Source of the DNA: Myxococcales bacterium
GTDB taxonomy: Bacteria > Myxococcota_A > Polyangia > Nannocystales > Nannocystaceae
Length of the DNA stretch: 64,000 nt
Direction: 5' to 3'
Assembly (NCBI GenBank): GCA_020633335.1
Contig: JACKDU010000003.1
Coordinates: 62,001-126,000 of the forward strand
The notes under the pieces were generated by a model. It had not been told where the DNA came from. It saw only the letters and a list, made by a program, of their open reading frames with translations, and searched no databases. The position numbers and the translations under genes were made by a program. Below, piece after piece: positions 56,769-64,000 of the stretch (the first letter of the stretch is position 1; every line of letters begins with the position of its first letter).

Positions 56769-59681
56769 ATGGCTTCATCCCTCCGTCTCCTCGTCCAGGG
56801 CCCCGACGGCGCGCCCGAGGTGCTCCTCTTTCATGGCGACGCGGTGGTGATCGGCCGCCGTGGCGCGGGCGTCTCGGGGATCGACCTCGCGCTCGGCGAT
56901 CCCGCGGTGTCGCGACGCCACGCGAGGATCTCGCGGTCGGGCCGTGGCCTGATGATCGAGGATCTCGGGAGCCTCGGCGGGACCTGGTGCGGGGAGCGTC
57001 GGCTCGGTCGTCGGCGCCGGCTCGCCGACGGCGAGGTCGTGCGGATCGGTGAGTTCCAGATCACCGCGCGACTGATCGCCGAGGGGCCGGCGCCGAGGCG
57101 CCCGCCGACGGCCACGAGCGACGCCAGGGCGCCGTCGTCGGAGCCTCCGCGTGTCGATGTCGAGCCGGCGGTGGAGGAGCGCGTGGAGCCGCGGCCCTCG
57201 GCTCCCGGGTGGCGACGTCAGGTTCTGGTGGCGAGCGCGGCGATCCTCGTCGCGGTCCTCGGCGGGGTCGCGCTCGCGGGCGAGGCGGACGTCGCCCCGC
57301 CCGAGCACGCCCCGCCGCCGATCCGCTGTCGGGAGGGCGAGCGTCGACACCTCGAGGCCTGGGTGAGCGAGGCCGGCGCGGGCCCGCTGCGGGCGGCCGC
57401 GGGCCTCGGCTGGGCGGCCCGGCGGGGCTGCGAGCCGGCGGCGATCGAGGGCGCGTTGCACCGCGGGCTCGCGCTCGCGGGGAGCGAGGTCGTGGCGACG
57501 ATGGACGCGCCGATCCGCAGGCTCGCGGCCGCCGGCCGCGGTCCTCGGGTCGTCGTCCAGCGGGGTGGCGAGCGCGTCCGGATCGATCTTGATGGGCCCG
57601 AGCGCGGGCCCTGGACGCTCCCCGGCGGACGGGAGCGGCGCTGGGCGGAGAGCGGCGACGGACGGATCGGGGCGTCGCTGGCCGGGCCCGAGGAGGTCGA
57701 CGTCGTCGATCTCGAGGCTCCGGAGCCGAAGGCGGCGCGCCTCCGCCTCGAGATCGCCGCCCGGGCCCTGGTCGTCGCGCCGGACGGGCGCTCGCTGGCG
57801 GCGCTGAGCGGCGCCGAGATCGAGATCTGGCGCGACGAAGACGGCGAGGGAGGCGAGGGCGGGGGATGGCGTCGCCAGGAGGGGGGCGCGCTCGCGCGGC
57901 CGCCGGCCTCGGGCGACGTCCTCGCGCTCGGCCTCGGCGGCCTGATCAGCGCCCGCGAGGGGTCGCTCTGGTGGCAGCGCCCGGGCGTTGCGGCGCGACC
58001 GCTCGGCGTGGGGATCGTCGCCTGGTCGCTGAGCGCCGGCGGCGACGCGCTGATCACCGCGGACGCGACGGGTGCCCTGCGCCGCTGGGCGTGGGCTCGC
58101 GGTCGGCTCCGCGGAGCGCCGCTGGCCCGCCTCGGTGAGGCCCCGCGCGGGCTCTGCCTCCTCGCGGGCGAGCGGGCCGCGCTCCTCCTCGGGGATCGCG
58201 TCGCCTTTGTCGAGCTCGGGCGGCGGTGGCGGCCGGGGGAGGCGCTGATCCGTAGCGACGCGCTCGCGGGAGAGGCGGTGGATCGCCTCCTCTGCGATCC
58301 CGTGGGCGCCACGCTGGTCGCGGTCGGCGAGCGCACGGGGCTCCTCTGGCAGCGCCCCGGCGAGGCGGCGGCGCGTCGCCTGCGGTGGGCCGGCGGCCCC
58401 TCGCCGGCGCTCGCGCTCGTCGACGACGCGCTCATCGAGGGCGACGCTCGCGGTCGTCTCTGGCGCTGGCCGGTCGCCGGCGCGGGCTTTGACAGCGCCG
58501 TGATCGCCGGGTCCGGCGAGGGCGTCGGCCCCCGGAGCGCCGGCGGCGGCTGGTCGGCGCTCGCTAGCGACGGCGCGATCCGCTTCACCCGGCCCCGTCC
58601 CGGGGGCGCCCGCGCGAGCGAGCGGGCGGCGGTGGCGATCGGCGGGGAGATCGACGCGCTGGCGATCGATCCTGCGGGCGGCCGCTGGCTGGCCGCGGGC
58701 CGCCACGAGGTCTTCGTCGGCGCTCTCCCGTCGGGCCCAATGGACATGTCCGAAGGTTTCAAGCGAACGGCGATCGGACATCGCGCTCGCGGCCGGGCGC
58801 TCGCGGCCTCGGCGGTGGTCGCCCACGGCCTCGACGGCCCGCCGCTGGCGGTCGGCTTCCTCGACGCGGGGGCGCTCGCCTACGCCGTCGACGCGGTCGG
58901 CGGCGTGGTCCTCTGGCCGAGCGAGGCGCTCGCGGGCGCGGGCGCGCCGCTCCGCGCGTGGACCGGCGAGCGCCAGGTCAGCCGGGTCGCGGCCGCGGAG
59001 TTGGGGTCGACCCTGGCGATCGCCGAGCGCGGCGGGACGATCCGGGTGCTCCGCGTCGACGCCGGCGAGCGGGTCTTCGCCGAGCACGAGGGCGGAGTGG
59101 TCGCGCTCGCGGTCGATCCCTCCGGGCGCTGGGTGGCGAGCGGCGGCGACGATCGGCGGGTGCTCCTCGCCCGCAGCGACGGCGGCCAGAGCACGACCCT
59201 TCGCCTCGACGAGGTCGCCCGGGCGCTGACCTTCGTCGGCGCCGACGGATGGATGGCCTATGGGACAGATCGCGGCGTGATCGCGGTCCTGCGGCCGGGC
59301 GCGCGCGATGCCCGGGTGATCGGGCGCCACGGACGTTCGGCGCCGCTCGCCCTGGTCGCCGACGGCGATCGCCGGCTGATCTCCGTCGGCATCGACGGCT
59401 CGATCTGGCTCTGGTCGCTCGATCCCGGGGACACCCCGGCGCTGCGCGGGCGTGCCCCGCTGGCCCGCGGCGGCGGCGAGGCGCTCGCGGGGATCGTCCA
59501 CGACGCGGGCGCTCGGCGGATCGATCGTGTCGCGCGCGATGGCGGGGTGGAGGCGCTCTTCGTCGAGCCAGAGGCGCTGATCGCCGCCGCCTGCCGGGTC
59601 GACGGCGACGGCTCGGAGATCGTCGCCGAGGCCGGGATACCGGTCCCTTCGGCGGTCTTCGACTCGCTCTGCGTGCGTTGA
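56769..59681 (+). CDS. FHA domain / transmembrane / WD40-like beta-propeller protein
   Basis: A 970-residue protein. Residues 1-110 are an FHA phosphothreonine-binding domain (VIGRR, SRRHARI, LGSLGGTW). A Pro/Arg/Glu linker and one membrane segment follow (VLVASAAILVAVLGGVALA, about 150-170). From residue 190 on there are WD/PQQ-like blades, the best at the C-terminus (VALAVDPSGRWVASGGDDRRVLLA, then GSIWLWSLDP). FHA proteins commonly control T6SS assembly through Thr phosphorylation, and this one lies inside a T6SS locus. GACATGTC palindromic DNA lies in the coding region at 58742. No good Shine-Dalgarno is seen. Confidence 0.83.
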   Translation: MASSLRLLVQGPDGAPEVLLFHGDAVVIGRRGAGVSGIDLALGDPAVSRRHARISRSGRGLMIEDLGSLGGTWCGERRLGRRRRLADGEVVRIGEFQITARLIAEGPAPRRPPTATSDARAPSSEPPRVDVEPAVEERVEPRPSAPGWRRQVLVASAAILVAVLGGVALAGEADVAPPEHAPPPIRCREGERRHLEAWVSEAGAGPLRAAAGLGWAARRGCEPAAIEGALHRGLALAGSEVVATMDAPIRRLAAAGRGPRVVVQRGGERVRIDLDGPERGPWTLPGGRERRWAESGDGRIGASLAGPEEVDVVDLEAPEPKAARLRLEIAARALVVAPDGRSLAALSGAEIEIWRDEDGEGGEGGGWRRQEGGALARPPASGDVLALGLGGLISAREGSLWWQRPGVAARPLGVGIVAWSLSAGGDALITADATGALRRWAWARGRLRGAPLARLGEAPRGLCLLAGERAALLLGDRVAFVELGRRWRPGEALIRSDALAGEAVDRLLCDPVGATLVAVGERTGLLWQRPGEAAARRLRWAGGPSPALALVDDALIEGDARGRLWRWPVAGAGFDSAVIAGSGEGVGPRSAGGGWSALASDGAIRFTRPRPGGARASERAAVAIGGEIDALAIDPAGGRWLAAGRHEVFVGALPSGPMDMSEGFKRTAIGHRARGRALAASAVVAHGLDGPPLAVGFLDAGALAYAVDAVGGVVLWPSEALAGAGAPLRAWTGERQVSRVAAAELGSTLAIAERGGTIRVLRVDAGERVFAEHEGGVVALAVDPSGRWVASGGDDRRVLLARSDGGQSTTLRLDEVARALTFVGADGWMAYGTDRGVIAVLRPGARDARVIGRHGRSAPLALVADGDRRLISVGIDGSIWLWSLDPGDTPALRGRAPLARGGGEALAGIVHDAGARRIDRVARDGGVEALFVEPEALIAAACRVDGDGSEIVAEAGIPVPSAVFDSLCVR
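58742..58751. repeat. GGACATGTCC palindrome in coding sequence
   Basis: A perfect 10-base palindrome encoding DMS in the FHA/beta-propeller protein. With its right flank (CGAAGGTT) it resembles the copy at 43535. Confidence 0.6.
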
Positions 59682-59940
59682 GTGACCGCGAGATCGCGGA
59701 GGCGCGGCCGAGTGCGGCTCCGCGGCGCTCCTCGACCTCGTCGATGGCGGCCTGCCCGGACGTCCCGCTCCATCACTGCGTCGACGAACCAGACACGTGG
59801 ACGAGCTCCAGGTGCGCGAGAGCCGATCGAGGTTTGCCCGCGACGACGAGGGCCTCGATCGCCGGCTGCGCTCTCGCCGGTGATCCGCGAGCACCCCGGC
59901 GTCACGACGCGCGCACCGGCGTCACGACGCACGCGTCGCC

Positions 59941-61608
59941 CTAGGGAGCGGACGCCGGACGATCGACGCAGGCCTCGTCGCCCGCGCCGCAGCGGAAGCG
60001 GACGTGCATGTGGCGCTGGTGGCCCGGCGAGTGCTGAACCAGCGCTGGCGCGCCGACCCGCGGCCACTGGATCAGGCGATCGAGGCGCGTCGGCGCCTCG
60101 CCGGCCGCGAGGGCGGCCCGCCGGAGCTCGGCCTGGAGCGCGTGATCGAGGAAGATCACCTCGACCTCAGGTCGCTCGGCGAGGGCGGCGACCAGCTCCC
60201 AGGCGATCGCCCAGTCGATCGACGCGGCCGTCGGCGGGCAGAGATCGGTCCCACAGCGCGGGCAACCACGGCCGTAGCGTCCGCCCGCGATCGGCAGCCA
60301 GAGATCGACGTCGCGCCCCGACTGGTGGGAGCGGTGGTGTCCAAAGGGTCCGCCGTCGGCGCGGCTCAGGTCGCCGACGACGAGCTCGCCCTGGTAGCCG
60401 CTCCGCGCCCGCATGCAGGCGAGCGCGGCCAGGAGGGCGTGGGCGGTCGCGGCCGTCGCGTGGGCGGTCGCCGGGCAGCGGAGCGTGTAGAGGTCGAGCG
60501 CCGGGAGCCGGAGCGGATCGACGAGGGCGCCAGCGTTGACCGCCCCGACCGAGCGGGTGTCAGTCGGCGGGGTCCATGCGGAGCTCGGGAGCTCGCAGGC
60601 GTGGGTGGGCGCGGGCGCGGACGCGGGCGCCGCGTGGCTCGGCACCCGCAGCTCGTCGCCGACGCGGAGGGGGCGGCGGATCCCGGGGTTGGCCGCGAGG
60701 AGGGCGTCGATCGAGGTGCGGTGGGCGTCGGCGACGCTCGCCCAGCGATCGCCGGGTCCGACGCGCACGCGCACGGACGCCTCCGACGACGACGGGGCCT
60801 CCCGCGCGCGGGAGGCCCCGTCGTCGTCGCGCGCTCCGAAGGTCGGAGAGCCCCGGGGCCCGGGCTCAGGCTCGGTCTTCGCCGGATCTTCGGAGCCTCG
60901 CGCGGCCGGTGTGTCGGCGGAAGTCGGGCTCCCCACGGGCGGCGGATGGGCGAGCGCCCCGGCCGCGATCGCCCGTCCGAGGAGCGCGACCAGGAGCGCC
61001 GCCGCGAGCCCGCAGGCGAGCCCCAGGGCCAGCGGCCGCGGCCACGCTTGGGTCCTCGCGGTGCGCCCGCGCCCGTGAGCGCGCGCGGGATCTGCCGCGT
61101 CCGAGGAGCCGCGGAGCCCACCGGATGCGCGTTCGCGGCGCCGCGGCGGCAGGAAGCCCCGTCGCAGGCTCGCGGTCCCCGGCGGACGATCGAGCGGGCG
61201 GATCTGGAGGGCGACGTCGCCGACCAGGATCCGATCGCGCGGCCGCACCGGAGTCGGCGCCCGGCAGCGTCGGTGGTTCACGAGGGTGCCGAGCGCCGCG
61301 CCGTGGTCGCGGAGGAGGGCGCCGCCCTCGTCGCGGATCGTGCAGTGGCAGGCGGCGATCCCCGGCCGCAGGAGCCGGAGCTCGCACGCAGGATCGCTGC
61401 CGATCCGCAGGGTCGGTCCGTGGATCACCCGGAGCTCCGAGGGGCCATCGAGCGGCTCGATGCGGACGATCCAGCCGCACGCGCGCGTGTCGGCGACGAG
61501 CACCGTCGGTGCCACACGGGGAGCGCCCGGGCCCGCCGGAGCCGGCGCGCACGCGGCGGGCGTGCGCGCCGGCTCCTCCGCCGTCGAGGTCGGTCGCGCG
61601 GCCCTCAT
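59941..61608 (-). CDS. FHA / transmembrane / LysM / M74 murein endopeptidase fusion
   Basis: A 555-residue protein with four parts: an FHA domain (about 45-140; LRIGSDPACELRL, LGTLVNHR), an Arg-rich stretch, and one membrane segment (LALGLACGLAAALLVALLGRAIA). A LysM domain follows (about 285-330; ASVADAHRTSIDALLAANPGI), then a MepA-like M74 peptidase. All zinc ligands of MepA are present: H428 and D435 in HHRSHQSGRDVD, and the HxxHxH of GHQRHMHVRF. The FHA would be cytoplasmic and LysM plus peptidase periplasmic. M74 enzymes cut peptidoglycan cross-links. Its place between T6SS genes (ATGA overlap with the gene upstream) suggests opening the wall for the apparatus. The 259-base gap to the convergent FHA gene (59682-59940) has no gene, only a short GGCGTCACGACGC tandem pair near 59900. 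Confidence 0.88.
   Translation of the reverse strand: MRAARPTSTAEEPARTPAACAPAPAGPGAPRVAPTVLVADTRACGWIVRIEPLDGPSELRVIHGPTLRIGSDPACELRLLRPGIAACHCTIRDEGGALLRDHGAALGTLVNHRRCRAPTPVRPRDRILVGDVALQIRPLDRPPGTASLRRGFLPPRRRERASGGLRGSSDAADPARAHGRGRTARTQAWPRPLALGLACGLAAALLVALLGRAIAAGALAHPPPVGSPTSADTPAARGSEDPAKTEPEPGPRGSPTFGARDDDGASRAREAPSSSEASVRVRVGPGDRWASVADAHRTSIDALLAANPGIRRPLRVGDELRVPSHAAPASAPAPTHACELPSSAWTPPTDTRSVGAVNAGALVDPLRLPALDLYTLRCPATAHATAATAHALLAALACMRARSGYQGELVVGDLSRADGGPFGHHRSHQSGRDVDLWLPIAGGRYGRGCPRCGTDLCPPTAASIDWAIAWELVAALAERPEVEVIFLDHALQAELRRAALAAGEAPTRLDRLIQWPRVGAPALVQHSPGHQRHMHVRFRCGAGDEACVDRPASAP
60784..60829. repeat. 46-base perfect palindrome inside a coding sequence
   Basis: Both arms of 23 bases are exact complements with no spacer (core CCTCCCGCG/CGCGGGAGG, outer GACGACGAC/GTCGTCGTC). 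It lies in the linker between the membrane segment and LysM domain of the FHA-LysM-M74 gene and is read through in frame. Confidence 0.95.
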
Positions 61609-62231
61609 CCCGACGCCTCCGCCCGCGACGCGGCCTCGAGGCGCCGCCCGAGCCCGGCGGCCGAGCGGCTCAGGCTCGGCGCGCCGGCGCCCTCCGGATC
61701 GTCGACCCCGAGCGCGCTAGCGAGGGCGGCGATGATGAGGGCGAGGCCGACGAAGGCGACGCCGAGGAGCGCGCCGACGATCACCCGGCGATCACGGAGG
61801 ATGTCGAAAGAGACATGTCTCATGAGATCGCTCCGGCGAGGGCCGCGGGCGGGCCCCCGCGCGGGGCCGCGACCGGCCACGGAGGGCGCGATGATCGTCC
61901 CCTCGTCGAGGGGCGACGCCGCCGCGTCCGCGAGCGGCAGGACGCTCGTGACCAGCGGGTCGACCGCGGGCCCCTGCGCCCCGCTGACCCTCGCCGTCCA
62001 CGCGGCGTGGACCGCCGCGGCGTCGGCCCTCGCGGCGGGCGCCTGGGCGCCGACGCGCGGCGGGATCCCGGCGCCGAGGAGGGTCGCGCAGCGGCCCGGA
62101 TCGCCGGCCCTCGACGCCGCGAGATCGGCGTCGAGCCCGGCCAGCGCGCGTGATCCCGGCGGCGGGCGGCGAAAGAGGAGGGTCGGTCCGTCCTCCTCGC
62201 CGTGTCCGGTGGTCGGGTGGCCGCGGCGCAT
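61605..62231 (-). CDS. T6SS-associated membrane protein of unknown function
   Basis: A 208-residue protein. Residues 1-130 are a soluble Ala/Arg-rich region. One membrane segment follows (VIVGALLGVAFVGLALIIAALASAL, about 149-173), then a short Ser/Ala-rich tail. ATG 62231 overlaps the tssC stop as TGATG and its own stop overlaps the FHA-LysM-M74 start as ATGA, so it belongs to the tssBC operon. A GAGACATGTCTC palindrome encodes RHVS just before the membrane segment. I do not recognise a family. Confidence 0.72.
   Translation of the reverse strand: MRRGHPTTGHGEEDGPTLLFRRPPPGSRALAGLDADLAASRAGDPGRCATLLGAGIPPRVGAQAPAARADAAAVHAAWTARVSGAQGPAVDPLVTSVLPLADAAASPLDEGTIIAPSVAGRGPARGPARGPRRSDLMRHVSFDILRDRRVIVGALLGVAFVGLALIIAALASALGVDDPEGAGAPSLSRSAAGLGRRLEAASRAEASG
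61810..61821. repeat. GAGACATGTCTC perfect palindrome
   Basis: A 12-base perfect palindrome inside the small T6SS-associated membrane protein gene. Its half-site GAGACATGT is the arm of the hairpin at 9378-9397. Confidence 0.75.
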
Positions 62232-63730
62232 CACGACCCCTGACCCCGGTCGAGCTTGCCGACCAACGAGAGGGTGAACTCGGCCCCCTCGTACTTGAGG
62301 TGGGGCTCGATCGTCAGCCCACAGCGGTACCAGCCGACCTGCCCCGGGATCTCCTCGACGCTGATGTGGGCCCGCTTGAGCGGCTTGCGCGAGCGGGTGA
62401 GCGGCGAGGGATCGGGCATGTCGGCGACGTAGGCCCGGATCCACTGGTTGAGCTCGCGCTCGAGATCGGCGCGGCTCTTCCAGGAGCCGATCTGCTCGCG
62501 CTGTAGCACCTTCAGGTAGTGCGCGAGGCGGGTGATCACGAACATGTAGGGGAGGCGGGTGCCGAGGAGGTGGTTGGTCTGGGCCGCCCGCCCCTCGTCG
62601 GTGTCGGCGAAGCGGCGCGGCCGCTGGGCCGAGCAGGCCGAGAAGAACGCCGCGTTGTCGCTCTCCTTGCGGAAGACGAGGCCGATGAAGCCCTGCTCGG
62701 CGAGCTCGTACTCCAGGCGATCGTCGAGCGCGACCTCGCAGGGGCTCTGGACCCGGAGCTCGCCGCCAGCCTCGAAGACGTGGAGCGGGAGATCCGAGAC
62801 CGCGCCGCCGCCGAGCGGGCCGACGATGTTCGGGCACCAGCGGTAGCGGGCGAAGGACTCGGCGACCCGGGCGGTGAGCGCGAGCGAGGCCGGGCCCCAG
62901 AGGTAGCGCCCGTGATCGCCGTCGACGCCCTCGTCGAAGACGAAGCCGCGGACGCCGAGCTCGCTCTCGCGGCGGCCGTAGGGCGCGCGGAGGAGGATCC
63001 GCGGGAGGCAGAGGCCGAGGTAGCGCGCGTCCTCACGGTCGCGGAGCGACGCCCAGCGGGCGTGCGCTGGCCCCTCGAAGACCGCCTGGAGATCCTTGAC
63101 CCGCGCGAGCTCGGGCATCGCGTCGAGGCCGAAGAAGCGGGGGCCGGCGTTGCTCAGGATCGGCACGTGGGCGATCGCGCCGAGCGACGCCAGGTCGCCG
63201 AGGAGGCGGAGATCGTCGGTCCCCGCGCCGACCTCGAAGGTCGTCGTCACGACCCCGTAGGGCTTGCCGCCGAGGGTGCCGAAGGCCGCGCGGTAGACGT
63301 GGTGGTAGAGGCCCGAGGCCGGGAGCTCGGGGCTCTCGTCGAAGTCGGCGGCGAGCTCCTCCTTGCGCGCGCTGATCAGATCGAGGCGGATGTTCTCGCG
63401 GAAGTCGATCTGATCGACCAGCTGCCGGAGGCCGCGCCACTGCGACTCGAGGTGCTGGAGCTCGGGCGCGTGGAGGATCGCCCGGAGCTGGGCGCTGACG
63501 CGCTCGTCGATCGCCTCGACCAGGCGATCGACGAGCGCCCGATCGAGGCGCGGCGGCGCGTCCTCGGCGAGGAGGTGATCGAGGAGCTCGGCGGCGCCGC
63601 GCTCGACCAGGGAGTAGGCGTCGGCGTCGCTGCGGGCGATCCGGGTCTCCTGGAGGAGCTCGTCGAGGAGCGGGGTGTCGACGATCTCGGCGTCGATCGT
63701 CGCGGTCATGGTCGGGGTTGCGAGGCTCAC
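62231..63730 (-). CDS. tssC: type VI secretion contractile sheath large subunit TssC
   Basis: A 499-residue TssC (VipB/ImpD). Family landmarks are LESQWRGLRQLVDQIDF, RKEELAADFDESPELPASGLYHHVY, a GKPYGVVTTTFEV segment, LPRILLRAPYG and, near the end, LPYMFVITRLAHYLKV. The length is standard. GTG 63730 has AGAGGAAG upstream and lies 11 bases after the tssB stop; an internal ATG at 63709 is the alternative start. Confidence 0.97.
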   Translation of the reverse strand: MSLATPTMTATIDAEIVDTPLLDELLQETRIARSDADAYSLVERGAAELLDHLLAEDAPPRLDRALVDRLVEAIDERVSAQLRAILHAPELQHLESQWRGLRQLVDQIDFRENIRLDLISARKEELAADFDESPELPASGLYHHVYRAAFGTLGGKPYGVVTTTFEVGAGTDDLRLLGDLASLGAIAHVPILSNAGPRFFGLDAMPELARVKDLQAVFEGPAHARWASLRDREDARYLGLCLPRILLRAPYGRRESELGVRGFVFDEGVDGDHGRYLWGPASLALTARVAESFARYRWCPNIVGPLGGGAVSDLPLHVFEAGGELRVQSPCEVALDDRLEYELAEQGFIGLVFRKESDNAAFFSACSAQRPRRFADTDEGRAAQTNHLLGTRLPYMFVITRLAHYLKVLQREQIGSWKSRADLERELNQWIRAYVADMPDPSPLTRSRKPLKRAHISVEEIPGQVGWYRCGLTIEPHLKYEGAEFTLSLVGKLDRGQGS

Positions 63731-63741
63731 GGTGTCTTCCT

Positions 63742-64000
63742 CTAGGCGTTCGAGTTGTTGTTGGTGTCGGCGTCGGGGGTGGCGTTGGCGTCGGCGTCCG
63801 GGTCCGCGGCTGCGAGCTCGCGGACGAGGCGCTGGCGCGCGTTCGGATCGGCGAGGGTCCGCTCGATCGCCCGGACGAAGCGCGGGCGGTTGGCGAGCGG
63901 CCCCTTGAGGGCGACCAGCGCCCGCCGGATCTCGAGGAGGCGGGCGAGCTCGGGGACCTGGGCGACGATCGCCTCGGGGCGGAAGTCGGCGAGGCTGCGG
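63742..64000 (-). CDS. tssB: type VI secretion sheath small subunit TssB, C-terminal part
   Basis: The last 85 codons of a gene that begins beyond the window, translated from the minus strand. They read SLADFRPEAIVAQVPELARLL, then LVALKGPLANRPRF and a C-terminal DADTNNNSNA tail. The F-x-P-x-x-I-V...VPEL-x-x-LL pattern and the KGPLxNxxxF stretch are the TssB (VipA/ImpC-type) C-terminus. It precedes tssC by 11 bases, so TssB and TssC are co-transcribed as usual. Confidence 0.92.
   Translation of the reverse strand, partial: RSLADFRPEAIVAQVPELARLLEIRRALVALKGPLANRPRFVRAIERTLADPNARQRLVRELAAADPDADANATPDADTNNNSNA

Noticed and set aside
59682..59940. Possible gene remnant in the gap between the two FHA genes
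   Set aside because: No frame shows a recognisable protein. Only a short GGCGTCACGACGC tandem pair is visible.
62232..62837. Upstream extension of the small T6SS-associated gene antisense to nothing but overlapping tssC
   Set aside because: The extension lies entirely within tssC on the same strand in another frame and is Arg/Pro-rich. ATG 62231 with the TGATG overlap is the sensible start.

Overview
This is a very GC-rich window packed with 43 protein genes, no RNA gene and no mobile element that I can see. Myxobacterial features are a glucoamylase with a MYXO-CTERM-type tail, two proteins with AgmX/PglI-type C-terminal domains, Ser/Thr/Asp-rich linkers after lipoboxes in many lipoproteins, myxobacterial Cys-rich CGDG...CDDG repeats, and a kinase/ATPase/histidine-kinase giant. 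These point to Myxococcota, probably the Nannocystis/Plesiocystis side. That placement is inferred from protein style, not from a marker gene.

Layout. 1-7037 (+): the 3' part of a VIT/vWA surface protein, archease-RtcB RNA repair, a lipoprotein with the same C-terminal domain as the first gene, and an aldonolactone-oxidase-type flavoprotein. 7048-9354: an SDR and a small membrane protein, divergent from a LysR regulator. 9402-18282: a beta-propeller lipoprotein, two GH13 lipoproteins (one with its catalytic residues replaced) and a GH15 glucoamylase, which together look like a cell-surface alpha-glucan system. Its probable intracellular partner is the glucan phosphorylase at 34584-36299. 18401-23584: a kinase/ATPase/GAF/histidine-kinase protein. 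23703-24446: a histone-H1-like tail fused to an alkyltransferase-like domain. 24460-29548: two coupled polytopic membrane proteins divergent from a geranylgeranyl-reductase-family flavoprotein. 29610-38962: lipoproteins, a LysR-KptA divergent pair, the glucan phosphorylase, a Cys-rich repeat lipoprotein, a CxxC peroxiredoxin-like protein and a cytochrome-like lipoprotein. 39223-49378 (-): a CtpI-like double P-type ATPase followed by an outer membrane factor, adaptor and CusA/CzcA-type pump, which is a metal-efflux block. 50054-64000: a type VI secretion locus, with tssE-tssF-tssG at one end and tssB-tssC at the other. Between them lie a coupled cytochrome c/cytochrome c/beta-barrel operon, an FHA-beta-propeller membrane protein, an FHA-LysM-M74 endopeptidase protein and a small membrane protein.

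Genes within blocks are tightly coupled: GTGA/ATGA four-base overlaps in tssEFG, the membrane-protein pair and the FHA-LysM gene, and TGATG one-base overlaps in the cytochrome/porin operon and after tssC. Several plus-strand genes have a -10-like hexamer only 6-8 bases before the start codon and no Shine-Dalgarno sequence, suggesting leaderless transcripts.

The most unusual items are: the FHA-TM-LysM-M74 fusion inside the T6SS locus and a 46-base perfect palindrome within it; the catalytically substituted GH13 next to an intact one; the H1-tail/alkyltransferase-like fusion; the kptA operator arrangement; dispersed GACATGTC palindromes; and signal peptides whose hydrophobic cores are encoded by short tandem DNA repeats.
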